Below are positions 54,293-64,000 of a stretch of DNA of 64,000 nucleotides, piece by piece. The notes under the pieces were generated by a model that ran no database searches, was not told the origin of the DNA, and saw nothing but the letters and a program-made list of their open reading frames with translations. Positions within the stretch are counted from its first letter, which is position 1. The number at the start of each line of letters is the position of its first letter. Source of the stretch: Engraulis encrasicolus (lineage: Eukaryota > Chordata > Actinopteri > Clupeiformes > Engraulidae); NCBI RefSeq assembly GCF_034702125.1, contig NC_085868.1, positions 43,499,116 to 43,563,115 of the forward strand. Direction: 5' to 3'. The translations under genes were made by a program, and so were the position numbers.

Positions 54293-54628
54293 CAACAGGG
54301 GTGCCGTGGGCCCCCCTCAGGGGTGCCGCAGAATCGTGGCTGATAAATAAATTATGTAATATAATACATATTTGTTTAAATTGATAAGTTAATGCTCGTC
54401 AGTGGAATCTTTCATCTGCCATTTACGCACAGACAATAAAGTAAATATAGGTCGCCCCAGTCAGCTGCAACTTCGAACGTAGGTCGTGTGACGTCTCCAA
54501 ATGTGTTACTTTTCTAAGCTTGTGTGGTATCGGATGCGATGCCATGTTATGGCTTGTTGGTTTGGGGTGCCTTGAAATTTTTCATGAATTGAAAGGGTGC
54601 CTTGCCTAAAAAAGGTTGAGAAACACTG
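54293..54628. mobile_element. 336-bp hAT-type MITE
   Basis: Ends CAGTGTTTCTCAACAGGGG and, read inward, CAGTGTTTCTCAACCTTTTT. Flanks CCAAACAC and CCATACAC agree at seven of eight bases. GGGGTGCC words near both ends are family features. Confidence 0.92.
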
Positions 54629-54636
54629 CCATACAC

Positions 54637-56123
54637 CATCTAAATAACAAAATCTGCCGTATTTACAGCATTCCTACAGCATGTCCTATTCCAGTTCTGT
54701 GTTGCTTGCAATCAATAAGATTCCCTCATGCCCTGGAGCCTTTTGAGAGGTGTGCTATCGGTTGCATGGCTGCATTTTTCATCCAGTAAACTGAGTGAAT
54801 GGTCCTCTCTGACTGTAGGCCTTAACTGCCTTGGTGGCTGATGGGGAATTAAAGTGTTTTACTGAAAGTGACTATGAAAAGACCCTCTGCTGAATGGTCA
54901 GTGGTCAGTTGGTACTCTGGAGCCTGAAGGCTTTAATGAGCCAAATGTGGTGCCAGGTCTGCACAGCTGTTATCACACTTGGGACTTGTGCTACCGATGG
55001 CTGAGAGGATAAGCCACTACTGCGAGGGCCGAAAAAAGATTACTGCAGTCTGAAAAACAAACTATATAGTGACAGTTTTTGTGTGGTACTGAAATATTTT
55101 CCCCAAATATTCCAAAGGTCTCTTTGTTGCGCTTTATCAGATCGCTCAGTTACCCACACAGACAGAAGCCTTTTTAGATGCCACATCATTATCAGTGGAT
55201 TGGCGTAGTGTGAGCTGTATTTTAATGGTGTGCACCTCTTTATAGTTGCTGTTCCAAGGTTTCTCTCATTCCCATAGTGTATCTGCCACAGCAATAAACC
55301 ACGGCCATTATGGTGTGCAGCTGTGGAGGCGTCTACTACATTAAAAAGGGACAAATGAGACAGAAAGGAATAGAATAGTGTTTTGATGAGATTTTAGAGA
55401 GAGAAAGTGCACCCGAGGATACATGCAACACAATGCAATCCACAGTAACCTCAGCTTCCCCACTACACTACGGTCAGGTCCCATTTTAGACTTTCCCTAT
55501 CTGTCTGTAACATGAAGGATCATACTCCCGGTTTAATTCATTTTCTTTATTTCACACATTACACACAGCCATGCATGTGTGTACCCGTCATGTAAGTGAA
55601 ACTATATTGAGTGTGTATAGTCATGCAGGAGATGATTAAGATATATTTATCATTACAAGTGATTTTAACTACTTTTCCTCAGAAAGTTGACTATGTAGCC
55701 CAATTATCTGCTGTCAGAAGGTTACAAAGCATTGAAAAGTTGTATTATGATGGCTGTGAATCAGATTTAATTAAAAACCTGTCTTCAGTCCGAACCTCAT
55801 CATTTCATTTTCAGTGTTGTGGTGTGATTTTTAATTGCAAATTGATTCTACACCACTGCCTCTCCCCTGCTCCGAATTTCAGGACACTTTAGGGTCACTA
55901 TTTTTTATTGTATCCAATTCATGCTGCCAAGTGGCCCAGAGGTAAAACAATCCAACATGTAATATAACACAGATACCTTTGAGCTTTGTCTAAAGGAAAG
56001 CCATTACAGAAGGACTTTAAGGAAAGTGCACGGTCAACATGTTGCTGCTGCTGTTGTTTACTTCAAGGGTTTGTTGTTTTTGAGTAGAAATTATGGGTTG
56101 CTTAATGTAGATCCACTTGTAGA
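54637..56123. other. Unassigned sequence, no supported gene
   Basis: No exon supported; frames of 93-104 codons lack motifs. Confidence 0.4.
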
Positions 56124-56293
56124 GAGTTACTTGTGCACAATCCCTGGTGCTGAACAAAAGGATTACGTATTTTTTGGAATCTGAGGAAGACCGAGAGGTC
56201 GAAACGTCATTGCCAATGAATGAATAATAAAAAGAAGAAAAAATAACTTAAAGAAGAAAAAATCCAAAGAAGTGTGTGAACCTTTTTTCAAAA
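56124..56293 (+). repeat. Dispersed repeat, uninterrupted copy
   Basis: Same family as 38866-39395 in the other orientation. It contains CGAAACGTCATTGCC and a single TTAA at 56248-56251 where the other copy carries a 359-bp insertion. Confidence 0.9.
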
Positions 56294-57526
56294 AATTGCT
56301 TAATGTAGATGGCATAGGTTGCCTCCTCCAGAATTTCCTCAAGGAGATGTGCTTTTAATCATCAAATGTAGGCTATTGGAATATCAATATGGTGAAGAAT
56401 TTATCAGCAGCTACTTTAAATCTGCAGATTTTTCCGCATTAGTATCCAATGTATCATCCCTGCCCAGAAAAGCTGATATTGGCAAGGAAATATTTCACTC
56501 ATACAATTTATCCCTGGAAAGATGCAATTTCCATAATCTCCTTAAGGGGAATTATTGTCATGTTTTATTTATTGTTACAGCCCCCTTTAGCATTTCATAT
56601 AATCAAGGCGTTTCCTCCAAATATACTTATTATAAAGAAAAATACACTGTTATCTTAAAAGATCAATAAATATATTATACAGCAATATTAAACAATAATA
56701 CATTTTAAGATACTGATGGTATTGCAATCTACAAAGACAAAGTGTGCCAATGCACAGCAGTTTTCTTAAACTAGAAGTACATTCACTATTTTTAGATTAA
56801 TGGACTTTATTTACTGCACAGTGGAACTGGACAAAAACAGGTCATGGATTCGGCATTCTCTCCTTTCTTTTCGCTTTTGCTTTCTGCCGTGTGTGCGGCA
56901 AAAAGATGGTATCAAACTGACTAAGCATCAGTGTCACTAGCCTTGTCCAGTAGAATGCAGCGTGTACACACAGCCGTCTGACCTGTTAAGTTGGCTTTAG
57001 GAGCGTGTGCAGTCCATCAACAGGAGCAGGCTACATTTTCCTCGCTATCCCTATGGCAACTAGAGCCCAATTGCCCTTGATGTGGAGCAGGCGGCAACAG
57101 AGAGAGCTCAAAAGGACCTTGCTGTCGCAGAGCCAAGCAACCCACAAAGCTGGCCCGTATGCCAGCGCTGGTGCTACTACAGCTGTGAAATCCCTCCCTA
57201 AGATGTGGTTCAACATTGGGGTTGGAAAAGTAGAACCTCCCACATGGAACCATTCGGTGTATATCACAGCCCAACATGTGGGCCTGAAATAGCCGTCCAC
57301 TCATCAAGGCCTACTGTACATGGACCCAATGAGATGAGCTCCCACAACACTCGTTCCAGTTTGTAAGAGCAGTGAAAGTCAGTGCAGCATACAGTACGTT
57401 TAGATGGTCTGAATTTGGTGAAACAGCATTTTTATACATTTAGAATAAATAATGACGTGAAGTGGGACATATATTGTATAGAATACACAAGGGGACCCAG
57501 ATTAGCCAAAATGCTAAACGTTATAT
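56294..57526. other. Unassigned sequence
   Basis: A 116-codon frame (56319-56669) has no recognised domain and AT-rich codon use; probably chance. Confidence 0.4.
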
Positions 57527-57534
57527 GACACATA

Positions 57535-57747
57535 CAGGACTGGCCTGGGTGAGAAACAGGGCCCGGGCACTTTTGGCTTAAAGAGGCCCCTCCTAATTAG
57601 CGGCGTAGAACTGAATCACCATTGGGTCACGCACCCTTGTGGGCCTAGCCCCCCCCTTTTTTTTTTTTACATTTCTGAAAACGGGCCCACGAGGCTGCAG
57701 GGCCCACCGGGAAATGCCTGGTATGCCAGATGGCCAGTCCAGCCCTG
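57535..57747 (+). mobile_element. GGGCCC-rich MITE, copy 3, exact 8-bp TSD
   Basis: Ends CAGGACTGGCC and GGCCAGTCCAGCCCTG; flanks GACACATA at 57527-57534 and 57748-57755. This copy identifies the family as hAT-type and defines its ends. Confidence 0.94.
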
Positions 57748-57755
57748 GACACATA

Positions 57756-59704
57756 CAGTAGCTAAATTGATACAGCAGAATGGTTATAGCATTGTGTATG
57801 ACAGATGGGCTGTGTACAGTCGAAACAACAGGCAGTCTGTCAAGCAAATAAACAAACAAATACACAAACAAAAAAGATGGATATTTCATACTTAATGGGG
57901 TTTGAAATGAGCAGATACATACTGAATGTATCAGCAGTTATGCAGATTCCTCCATACATATTCTGGCAGAATCCCGTTATCCACTTGTTTATGTGCATAC
58001 CTGAAAGGTTGCCTATTGTTCCATGAGCATATCTTTCCTGTCACCTGTGTGCAGTCACATAATGCTGCATACACAAGATCAACATATGCACCCACTTGAT
58101 TCATCATGCTGTCGCCAAACATGTGCATTGCATTCATTATTGCATCTTCATTCCCTATTTCATCACCTTGGCTTGCTTTACAAGTCTGCTGTATGTTTCC
58201 TGGTGAGAAGTTGTCTTACATTTTTATAACACAAAACTATTAGCCTGTTAAAAAAAACACAATATTAATGAAATAATAATTACATTAACTGATTAGTTTA
58301 TTATTCGTTGGTTGATTAATATCAGTGGTGAGGAGCAACCCACTGCCAATTCTAATCCATGCCCATTGCTAGTCTCCAGATTAAATTAGCTGTGTATTTA
58401 TTATGTTACTCATATTCTTATGTTTATATTGTATATTTTCATTTTTATCGATAAATTATGCACTGCTTGCAATGACGAAATATCTAGCTATCTAGAGAGA
58501 CACTAAATGTCGGCTATGAACAGCCGAGGAGAGGCAACACATCCCAACTCATCTCTGATTTCTTCTTCCAGCTGTCCGTGACACCATGTAGACAGCTGGC
58601 CCATGAGACTCTCCCACACCAGTCAACGCTGCACTGCTCTTGTTTATTTAGTGTCAAAATGTGATACATTTAAATTGAAAGCATCACTGCAATGTTTTAT
58701 GTGTCAGGTGCAGCATACCCGAGTGTGTGTGGCTGTGAAATGACTATATTCCGGCCGAGTGTAAATCAAACTGTGTCACGTCCGCCTAGCAAGACTGTCT
58801 CAACAAGACAAGGAGGGAGAATAAAGTGAATTACTGACAGCACAGATATGCAGATGGAGAAAGACCCTTGTGGAAAGAGAGAAGAGAGCTGTAATGACGC
58901 ACATTTTTAGATGTAATGACGCACATCGTGTTGCTGTTGCTTAATGGTAACACTTACACCGCATGTATATTCATAATGGAGTAGGCCTATATACGTATAT
59001 TGTTTGAAGAAGGCCACAGACATGCCGACAAGACATAGCATTCCTGCATTGAATAATGCTCAGGTGCTTAGTGAAGACTAAAAAAAAAGAGAAAACACGG
59101 AATGTATACCCAATTATGCAATGAACATCCGGAGAGGTAACAGCAGAGCATGAATCTGTTTTGAATAACAACAGTTTTGAATTAATAAACTGTCTCATAA
59201 TTTAAATATTTTTCTTGGCCCACAACCACGTCTAGGAAAACAAATATGCTCACACGACTGTTAAATATTTATTTGTACACAAATTGCTTTATCTCTGAAA
59301 TGTTTGCGGCACTGATATGGCTTGATGCGCTGTATCTCTCCTTTTATCATCTTTTCTACAGTGTTATGCAGATCCCTTTCTGTCGGGAGCCATCACCCCC
59401 CAGCAGAAGCGTGACCAGTCAGGCCTGGTCTTTTTTCTGCATGGCTAATCTGACAGCACCTTCGGAGAGCATCCAATTAAAGCATACCTTCAAAGAACAC
59501 ATGTGTGCCAGACCAGAACAGTGCATTTGCAGTGTTAATTCATCACTTCCAGTAGAGAATGGGATCAACATTATGGGTGTTAAATTTCACTCTGTGAAAT
59601 TCACTTTTCACAACTGCTTACGGTGAAAAAAATAGGAGGAGAATTTAGAGGGAGCAGAAGGGAAAGTAGAGTGGGAGAGAGTAGAAGAAGGATGTGTTTT
59701 AAAA
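57756..59704. other. Unassigned sequence
   Basis: A short direct repeat AATGACGCACATTTTTAGATGT / AATGACGCACATCG occurs at about 58894-58930. A 126-codon frame at 59246-59626 has no recognisable motif. Confidence 0.4.
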
Positions 59705-59865
59705 TATTTTTGGGGCTTTTCAAGCCTTTATTTTAAGTTTTTTGTTATACGACAGGGTAGTGAGGGTGATGACAGGAAGCGAGTTGGGAGAGAGAGACGG
59801 CAAAGGGCCCGGAACAGGAACCGAACCCGGGTCGGCTGCGAAGTAGACTCTCACGTCTCACGTTT
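59705..59865 (-). mobile_element. tRNA-derived SINE, minus strand
   Basis: Reverse complement has the B box GGTTCGGTTCC, then CCCTTTGCCGTCTCTCTC, CTCGCTTCCTGTCATC and the tail AAATAAAGGCTTGAAAAGCC. The body matches the SINE at 52347. The tRNA head is partly degraded. Confidence 0.8.
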
Positions 59866-60551
59866 TAAGTCTCACGTTTTAAGCCCTCCTCCCCCAAACC
59901 CCAAACAATTATGTGTCCATTAATGTCCTGTCGTGCAGGTTTGCCATCCTTAATAAAACAGAGGCACAAGCCATCATAGGGCATAACAGAGTTAAAAGTT
60001 CTGTTGAAATGTTAAACCATTCCATCTTTTTGTGACAAACGGTAATAGTCTATATTATGATTTGGTTCACTTCGATTTAGTTGAAACTATAATTTCAGTC
60101 TATAATTTTTGGTCTTTTATGACGTCATTTTACAACAAGACTGCGAAGGACTGACAGGGAGTGAATGGAGAGAGAGAGATGTGGTAGCATCCATAAAGAT
60201 GGCCGTAGACCCATAGCAACACCCTGTGCAATGCACCTGTGTCCACCTTTCCAGCCTCTTGGCATTTTCACACTTGCCTTCCCCTTGGACCTAAGCATTC
60301 ATTCTGAAGTGGGCTCCTGTCATGCATGTGATCAATGACTGTAATAAGCATGGCAGGTATTTTTCTGCTAATTGCATTCAAAATGACTGGTGGTCACCCA
60401 TGCATATTCTTTCTCCTCATTAAATTGGCAGCCAAGCACTGTGCTGTGTGTTGACAGTTTAGAGTGGGCACTTGTTTCTTCATGCTTGGTTGCATGCATG
60501 GTTTAGATGGAAGTCGCGAGTCTCATATTATCACCACACTACAGATACATA
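59866..60551. other. Unassigned sequence
   Basis: The part 60290-60430 has repeated CATGCAT and TAATTGCATT words but no evidence of coding. Confidence 0.35.
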
Positions 60552-60559
60552 CTCTAGAC

Positions 60560-60919
60560 CAGTGGTTCCCAACCTATGGGTCGGGGCCCCCCTTATGGGT
60601 CGCCAAAGATCCACAGGGGGTCGCGGAGCCCTCTTGATTTTAAGGGGTTTCGTTTGAAATATATATAGCCCATGTTGAATAAAAGACAAAGCATTTAACT
60701 AATAAATGCATAGACGCAACAAATTGTAAGTGCTACATTAAACATTTATTCTATATTTGACCAAAGACGAATTGAGGAATAAAATAACTAAAACAAGTTT
60801 TCGCAGGAAACGGAGGGCATCTTGTGACTCCGTCTCGTGCGGGCGCTCGCGTGGTTGGGTCACCAAAGCTTACAATAGTAAAAACATGGGTCCCTGAAGA
60901 AAAAGGTTGGGAACCACTG
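60560..60919. mobile_element. 360-bp hAT-type MITE with exact 8-bp TSD
   Basis: Ends CAGTGGTTCCCAACCTATGG and, read inward, CAGTGGTTCCCAACCTTTTT, flanked by CTCTAGAC at 60552-60559 and 60920-60927. Interior has GGGGCCCCCC and GGGTCGC words. Confidence 0.96.
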
Positions 60920-60927
60920 CTCTAGAC

Positions 60928-62261
60928 AGTCAGAGCCATGATTTCACATTGTCAGCACAGAAGAACTTGGGTGGCTGTCATCCCAGTAAAAAGGCAGTCG
61001 TTGGATTACTCCTATTTCTGTCTGTTGAGTTGGAATGGCACTGAAGCCTCTTTGGCTTTAAAATGTTTAGGCGTGGACAAAGAATTTGTCACAGCCCTGC
61101 TTCAACAGTGGATTTAACCCTACTGGAAATATCAAGTATTTCACCATTCATTATGTAAGCAGTATCCTCTGACCTCAAACAAAACACTGTTTCAATGATG
61201 ATATATGGATTGATGTATATTGGCCCTTTGTCAGGGCAATTTAAAAAGCAGGGGCTAGTACAGGATTGAATTATGGGGTGCACAGCAATAATGAGTACAC
61301 CCTTTGTGGAAAAAAAGTAATATTTTTCACAACAATAATCTATGCACACTTTGGAAATAGCTTGTGTGGATGTTAAAATATTGTTAAAATTCTACTTTAC
61401 TAATAATATAAGAGAGAAGTGTCAGACAGCTGGGGCAGTTTGGCAAGATAACAGGAGAACAGAAGGCAGGGTCATTTGGCCATAATGAGCAGGCAATGCC
61501 ACTACTTTGCAGAGGTCTACTTGGACACACAGCATGCTCTCACTCTGCTCGCTCTCTCTGTGTTTTTTAAAGCACCACAGCCAACATTGTCAGATATTTT
61601 TTATGAACATTTTTAACCTTATTCTTAAATGTTGAAATGAGCACACATCTTCGTATATATTAGTAAATAAGACATATTGGTATACATTTGGGGTATTTTC
61701 TCTGCTATTATGTTGTGAGATGTTTAATTCAAGAAGTAGTGGAATTTCAAATTCCTCATTTATTTTGCTGGCCAATAACGTGGCATCAATTAATCAATCA
61801 ATCCATCAAAGAGTGTATTATATGGGAATATTATGGGTAATCAAAGTCAATGCTAAAGCATACCATACATCACAATATGCATGCATACACATAATGTTAG
61901 TTTAATCATCATGTATTCCCAGTGTGTCTGGGTGACATAAAGTCACTGAAACACTTCTTTGAAGTGTGACCCATGGAAGATGAACTGATGAGGAAGCCGA
62001 AGAGGGAAGTCAAATCTGATAAATGCCAAGGAGAGAAAGCCCTTCATATGCTTGCTGCGAGCCTTAAATTACGCACGTCACCTTGTGCAAGAGACTGCAT
62101 ATAGCCTACTTGCTTTAGAACCAGATTACCAATAAGCACAATACTGGCGATGTTATCCGTACCGAGGGCCTTAGGCTGGCATGGGAGGGATGAAAGAATA
62201 ACATAGTGAGTAATTTCTTCTATTAATTATTGTCCTTCCCCCCCACCCCCCAATAATAATC
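60928..62261. other. Unassigned sequence
   Basis: No feature supported. Confidence 0.4.
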
Positions 62262-62416
62262 ACTGCAGAACTGACTCACCGGTGAGCCCAGCACCTTTGT
62301 GGGCCCCTATTTTCCAAAATCTCAATTTTTTAAAAGAAAATCTGAAAATAGGGGCCCACAAGGGTATGGGGCCCACCGGGAAATGCCCGCTATGCCAGAT
62401 GGCCAGTCCAGTCCTG
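62262..62416 (+). mobile_element. GGGCCC-rich MITE, copy 4 (left end lost)
   Basis: Retains GTGGGCCCCTATTTT / AAAATAGGGGCCCACA as its inner inverted repeat and ends CCAGTCCAGTCCTG. Confidence 0.85.
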
Positions 62417-62830
62417 ATTATTATCATTGAATGAGTCATCATATGACACTGTTCAGGCTGTCAGGTGATAAGAAATGAATCAATGACTCTGCTGAATTGA
62501 GTTGACTTGTTTTGTTCATAAAAAATGTTGTTTTGGGGATTTTCAAGTCATGCCTTTTTGTGGTTCTGTACACATCATTTAGAAGCATCTCAAACTCACG
62601 GTAATTCATTTAATCCTTTGAGCCATGTAAAGCCAGCCAACTGTATCGTCATTTCAACATACAAAAAAAAACTTTAATTAGGGAATTTCCCACTTCCAAA
62701 TTAAGCAAATCCTAAAATCTTGTTAAAGCAGCATAGTAGTAGCCAACGATAAGCCATGGTGTCTGCTTTGAGAAAATAATTCTGATCCTTTTTGTTAACA
62801 AACAGCCACGTTGAAAGTTGAAGAACAGTA
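62417..62830. other. Unassigned sequence
   Basis: No feature supported. Confidence 0.4.
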
Positions 62831-62870
62831 GTGTGTGTGTGTGTGTGTGTGGTGTGTGTGTGTGTGTGTG
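62831..62870. repeat. (GT)n microsatellite
   Basis: GT run with one GGT interruption, followed by a G8 run. Confidence 0.97.
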
Positions 62871-63631
62871 CTGGGGGGGGTTGTATGTGGGTAGGACATG
62901 CTCAAGGTCTGGATTTGATGTGCTAGGCTGAGAGAAGCACTCGTTGCACATTCCTGTTATGTGCAAGACGAGGCCTGTTATATTACAGAGAGAAATATCG
63001 ATCAGACCCCAATACTGCCGAGTGGAAATGGGTCACAGCAGCTATGAATGACTAGACGCACAACAGACGGAAAACAAACAATAACAGTTATATGTATTTC
63101 TACACAGAGGTGTCAAAGCTAAAACTAAATGTATTGTGTTAGGACAACACGAGCACATTCAATTACATCGCTCTAACTCCAGTTACTGCATTGTACCCAA
63201 TGATGTAGACAGACTGTATGGTTACTGAAAAATACTAAAATCCCAACAAGAACCCACCACACATACTGTAGATCAAACAAAATGGAAGGAACACTGAGCC
63301 TTTTTTGTTATTAAGTCATGCAGTTTATTATCTGCCATTTTGATCTTAGAGGACAACTAAATCACTCAGGTTCCCCATTCACATCATGTATCGTGTATGT
63401 TAAATAGTAAGGCCAGTAACATGGCTGTATTTGCCATTCCTCTTGAGGACCTCTAAAATTGAAAAAGGTCTTTGGATTATCTTGAGCAACTCTTGGCAGT
63501 CAGACTGTGATGAGCTAGGCAAAAGGGCTGCTTGACAAAAGGACATGCTGAATCTGGCTCCTGATTCAAGGGTGCAAAATGTGACAAAAGATGAAAGGGA
63601 GATTGCAGACGGAAGCGGCATATAGTGTTAT

Positions 63632-63634
<3 letters not shown>
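62871..63634. other. Unassigned sequence
   Basis: No feature supported. Confidence 0.4.

Positions 63635-63682
<48 letters not shown>
63635..63682. repeat. (CT)n microsatellite
   Basis: About 24 CT units. Confidence 0.98.
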
Positions 63683-63686
<4 letters not shown>

Positions 63687-63893
63687 TAGTTTTGTGGAGT
63701 CTCTCGATTCTTTCCTTCTTATAATCTTGACCTAGCATTTTTTGTAAGGCATGTATCTGTGAGAGCTGTATTAATTGGAGAGCTGGCATCAAGACTGCTG
63801 TGTTGAATGTGTGACTGATAAACTGAAGTGCTGTGGGAGGCATATGTCTGCTTTTCTCTGTCTTTTCTTCTCTCCCTCAGTTTCATTTTTATT

Positions 63894-64000
63894 TCTGCCA
63901 CAGTCTCAGCGAAGGCCCATCTGCTTCAGTACGCCGATTGTTATGCAATGGCAATTATGGCATCTATTCTGGGCCTCGTGACACATGTTCTAGAAATGTG
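63894..64000 (+). other. Possible exon or conserved non-coding element at the window end
   Basis: A long pyrimidine tract and TTCTGCCACAG form a plausible acceptor at about 63903. After it all three frames but one stay open to the end of the window (LSEGPSASVRRLLCNGNYGI in one, VSAKAHLLQYADCYAMAIMA in another). The CAATGGCAATTATGG core also looks like a homeodomain-rich conserved element. Undecidable here. Confidence 0.2.

Noticed and set aside
56319..56669. 116-codon plus frame
   Set aside because: No domain, AT-rich codon use, no splice signals in agreement; kept only as a note.
59246..59626. 126-codon plus frame with an internal acceptor-like TTTTCTACAG
   Set aside because: No donor or domain; conservation would be needed to take it seriously.

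Overview
The window looks like a gene-poor piece of a teleost fish nuclear genome. The evidence is long dinucleotide microsatellites (CA/GT, CT/GA), a 5'-truncated and frameshifted non-LTR retrotransposon of the CR1/L2/Rex1 type, two tRNA-derived SINEs sharing a body plus a third tRNA-like one, and a very dense set of short non-autonomous DNA transposons. Many of these have hAT-type ends and intact 8-bp target-site duplications. There are no bacterial operons, no CRISPR array, no rRNA or tRNA gene, and no long intact protein-coding gene. Almost every long open frame is a microsatellite read through, or chance. I cannot name the species.

Layout. 0-9.7 kb: GT/CA repeats, copies of a GGGCCC-rich MITE, a foldback block (5.4 kb), a three-subunit higher-order minisatellite (6.3-6.7 kb), a tRNA-like SINE (7.1 kb) and a copy (8.8-9.4 kb) of the repeat that later forms a large palindrome. 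9.7-12.4 kb: one minus-strand LINE with a pentanucleotide tail, interrupted by a 0.9-kb hAT element. 14-16.3 kb: several hAT-like MITEs, one carrying 43 consecutive G. 17.1-19.1 kb: a CpG-rich, promoter-like segment followed by a plausible splice donor and acceptor and a 23-codon frame. 19.4-22.8 kb: a 3.5-kb inverted repeat with arms of about 1.1 kb.

22.9-29 kb: more MITEs around the best candidate for a real gene. On the minus strand, a CpG-rich promoter-like region (28.65-29.05 kb) is followed by exon-like segments at 28.54, 27.74-27.62, 25.05-24.96 and 24.63-24.53 kb. Their splice phases agree and they end at a stop codon followed by AATAAA. Two of the exons lie in a local direct duplication, and one copy of that duplication is an empty site for a hAT element present in the other.

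29-64 kb: LINE tails, MITEs, SINEs, compound microsatellites and long stretches where I see nothing definite. The clearest mobile elements are a TTAA-flanked 359-bp element at 38.9 kb with an empty-site paralogue at 56.2 kb, a 1.25-kb hAT copy at 47.5 kb with a decayed BED-finger relic, and 8-bp-duplication elements at 42.0, 53.1, 54.3, 57.5 and 60.6 kb.

The elements do not form a pathway. The window is mainly a record of nested insertions. I found no convincing new biological system; the strongest leads are the candidate minus-strand gene, the 3.5-kb palindrome, the higher-order minisatellite and the datable nested insertions.
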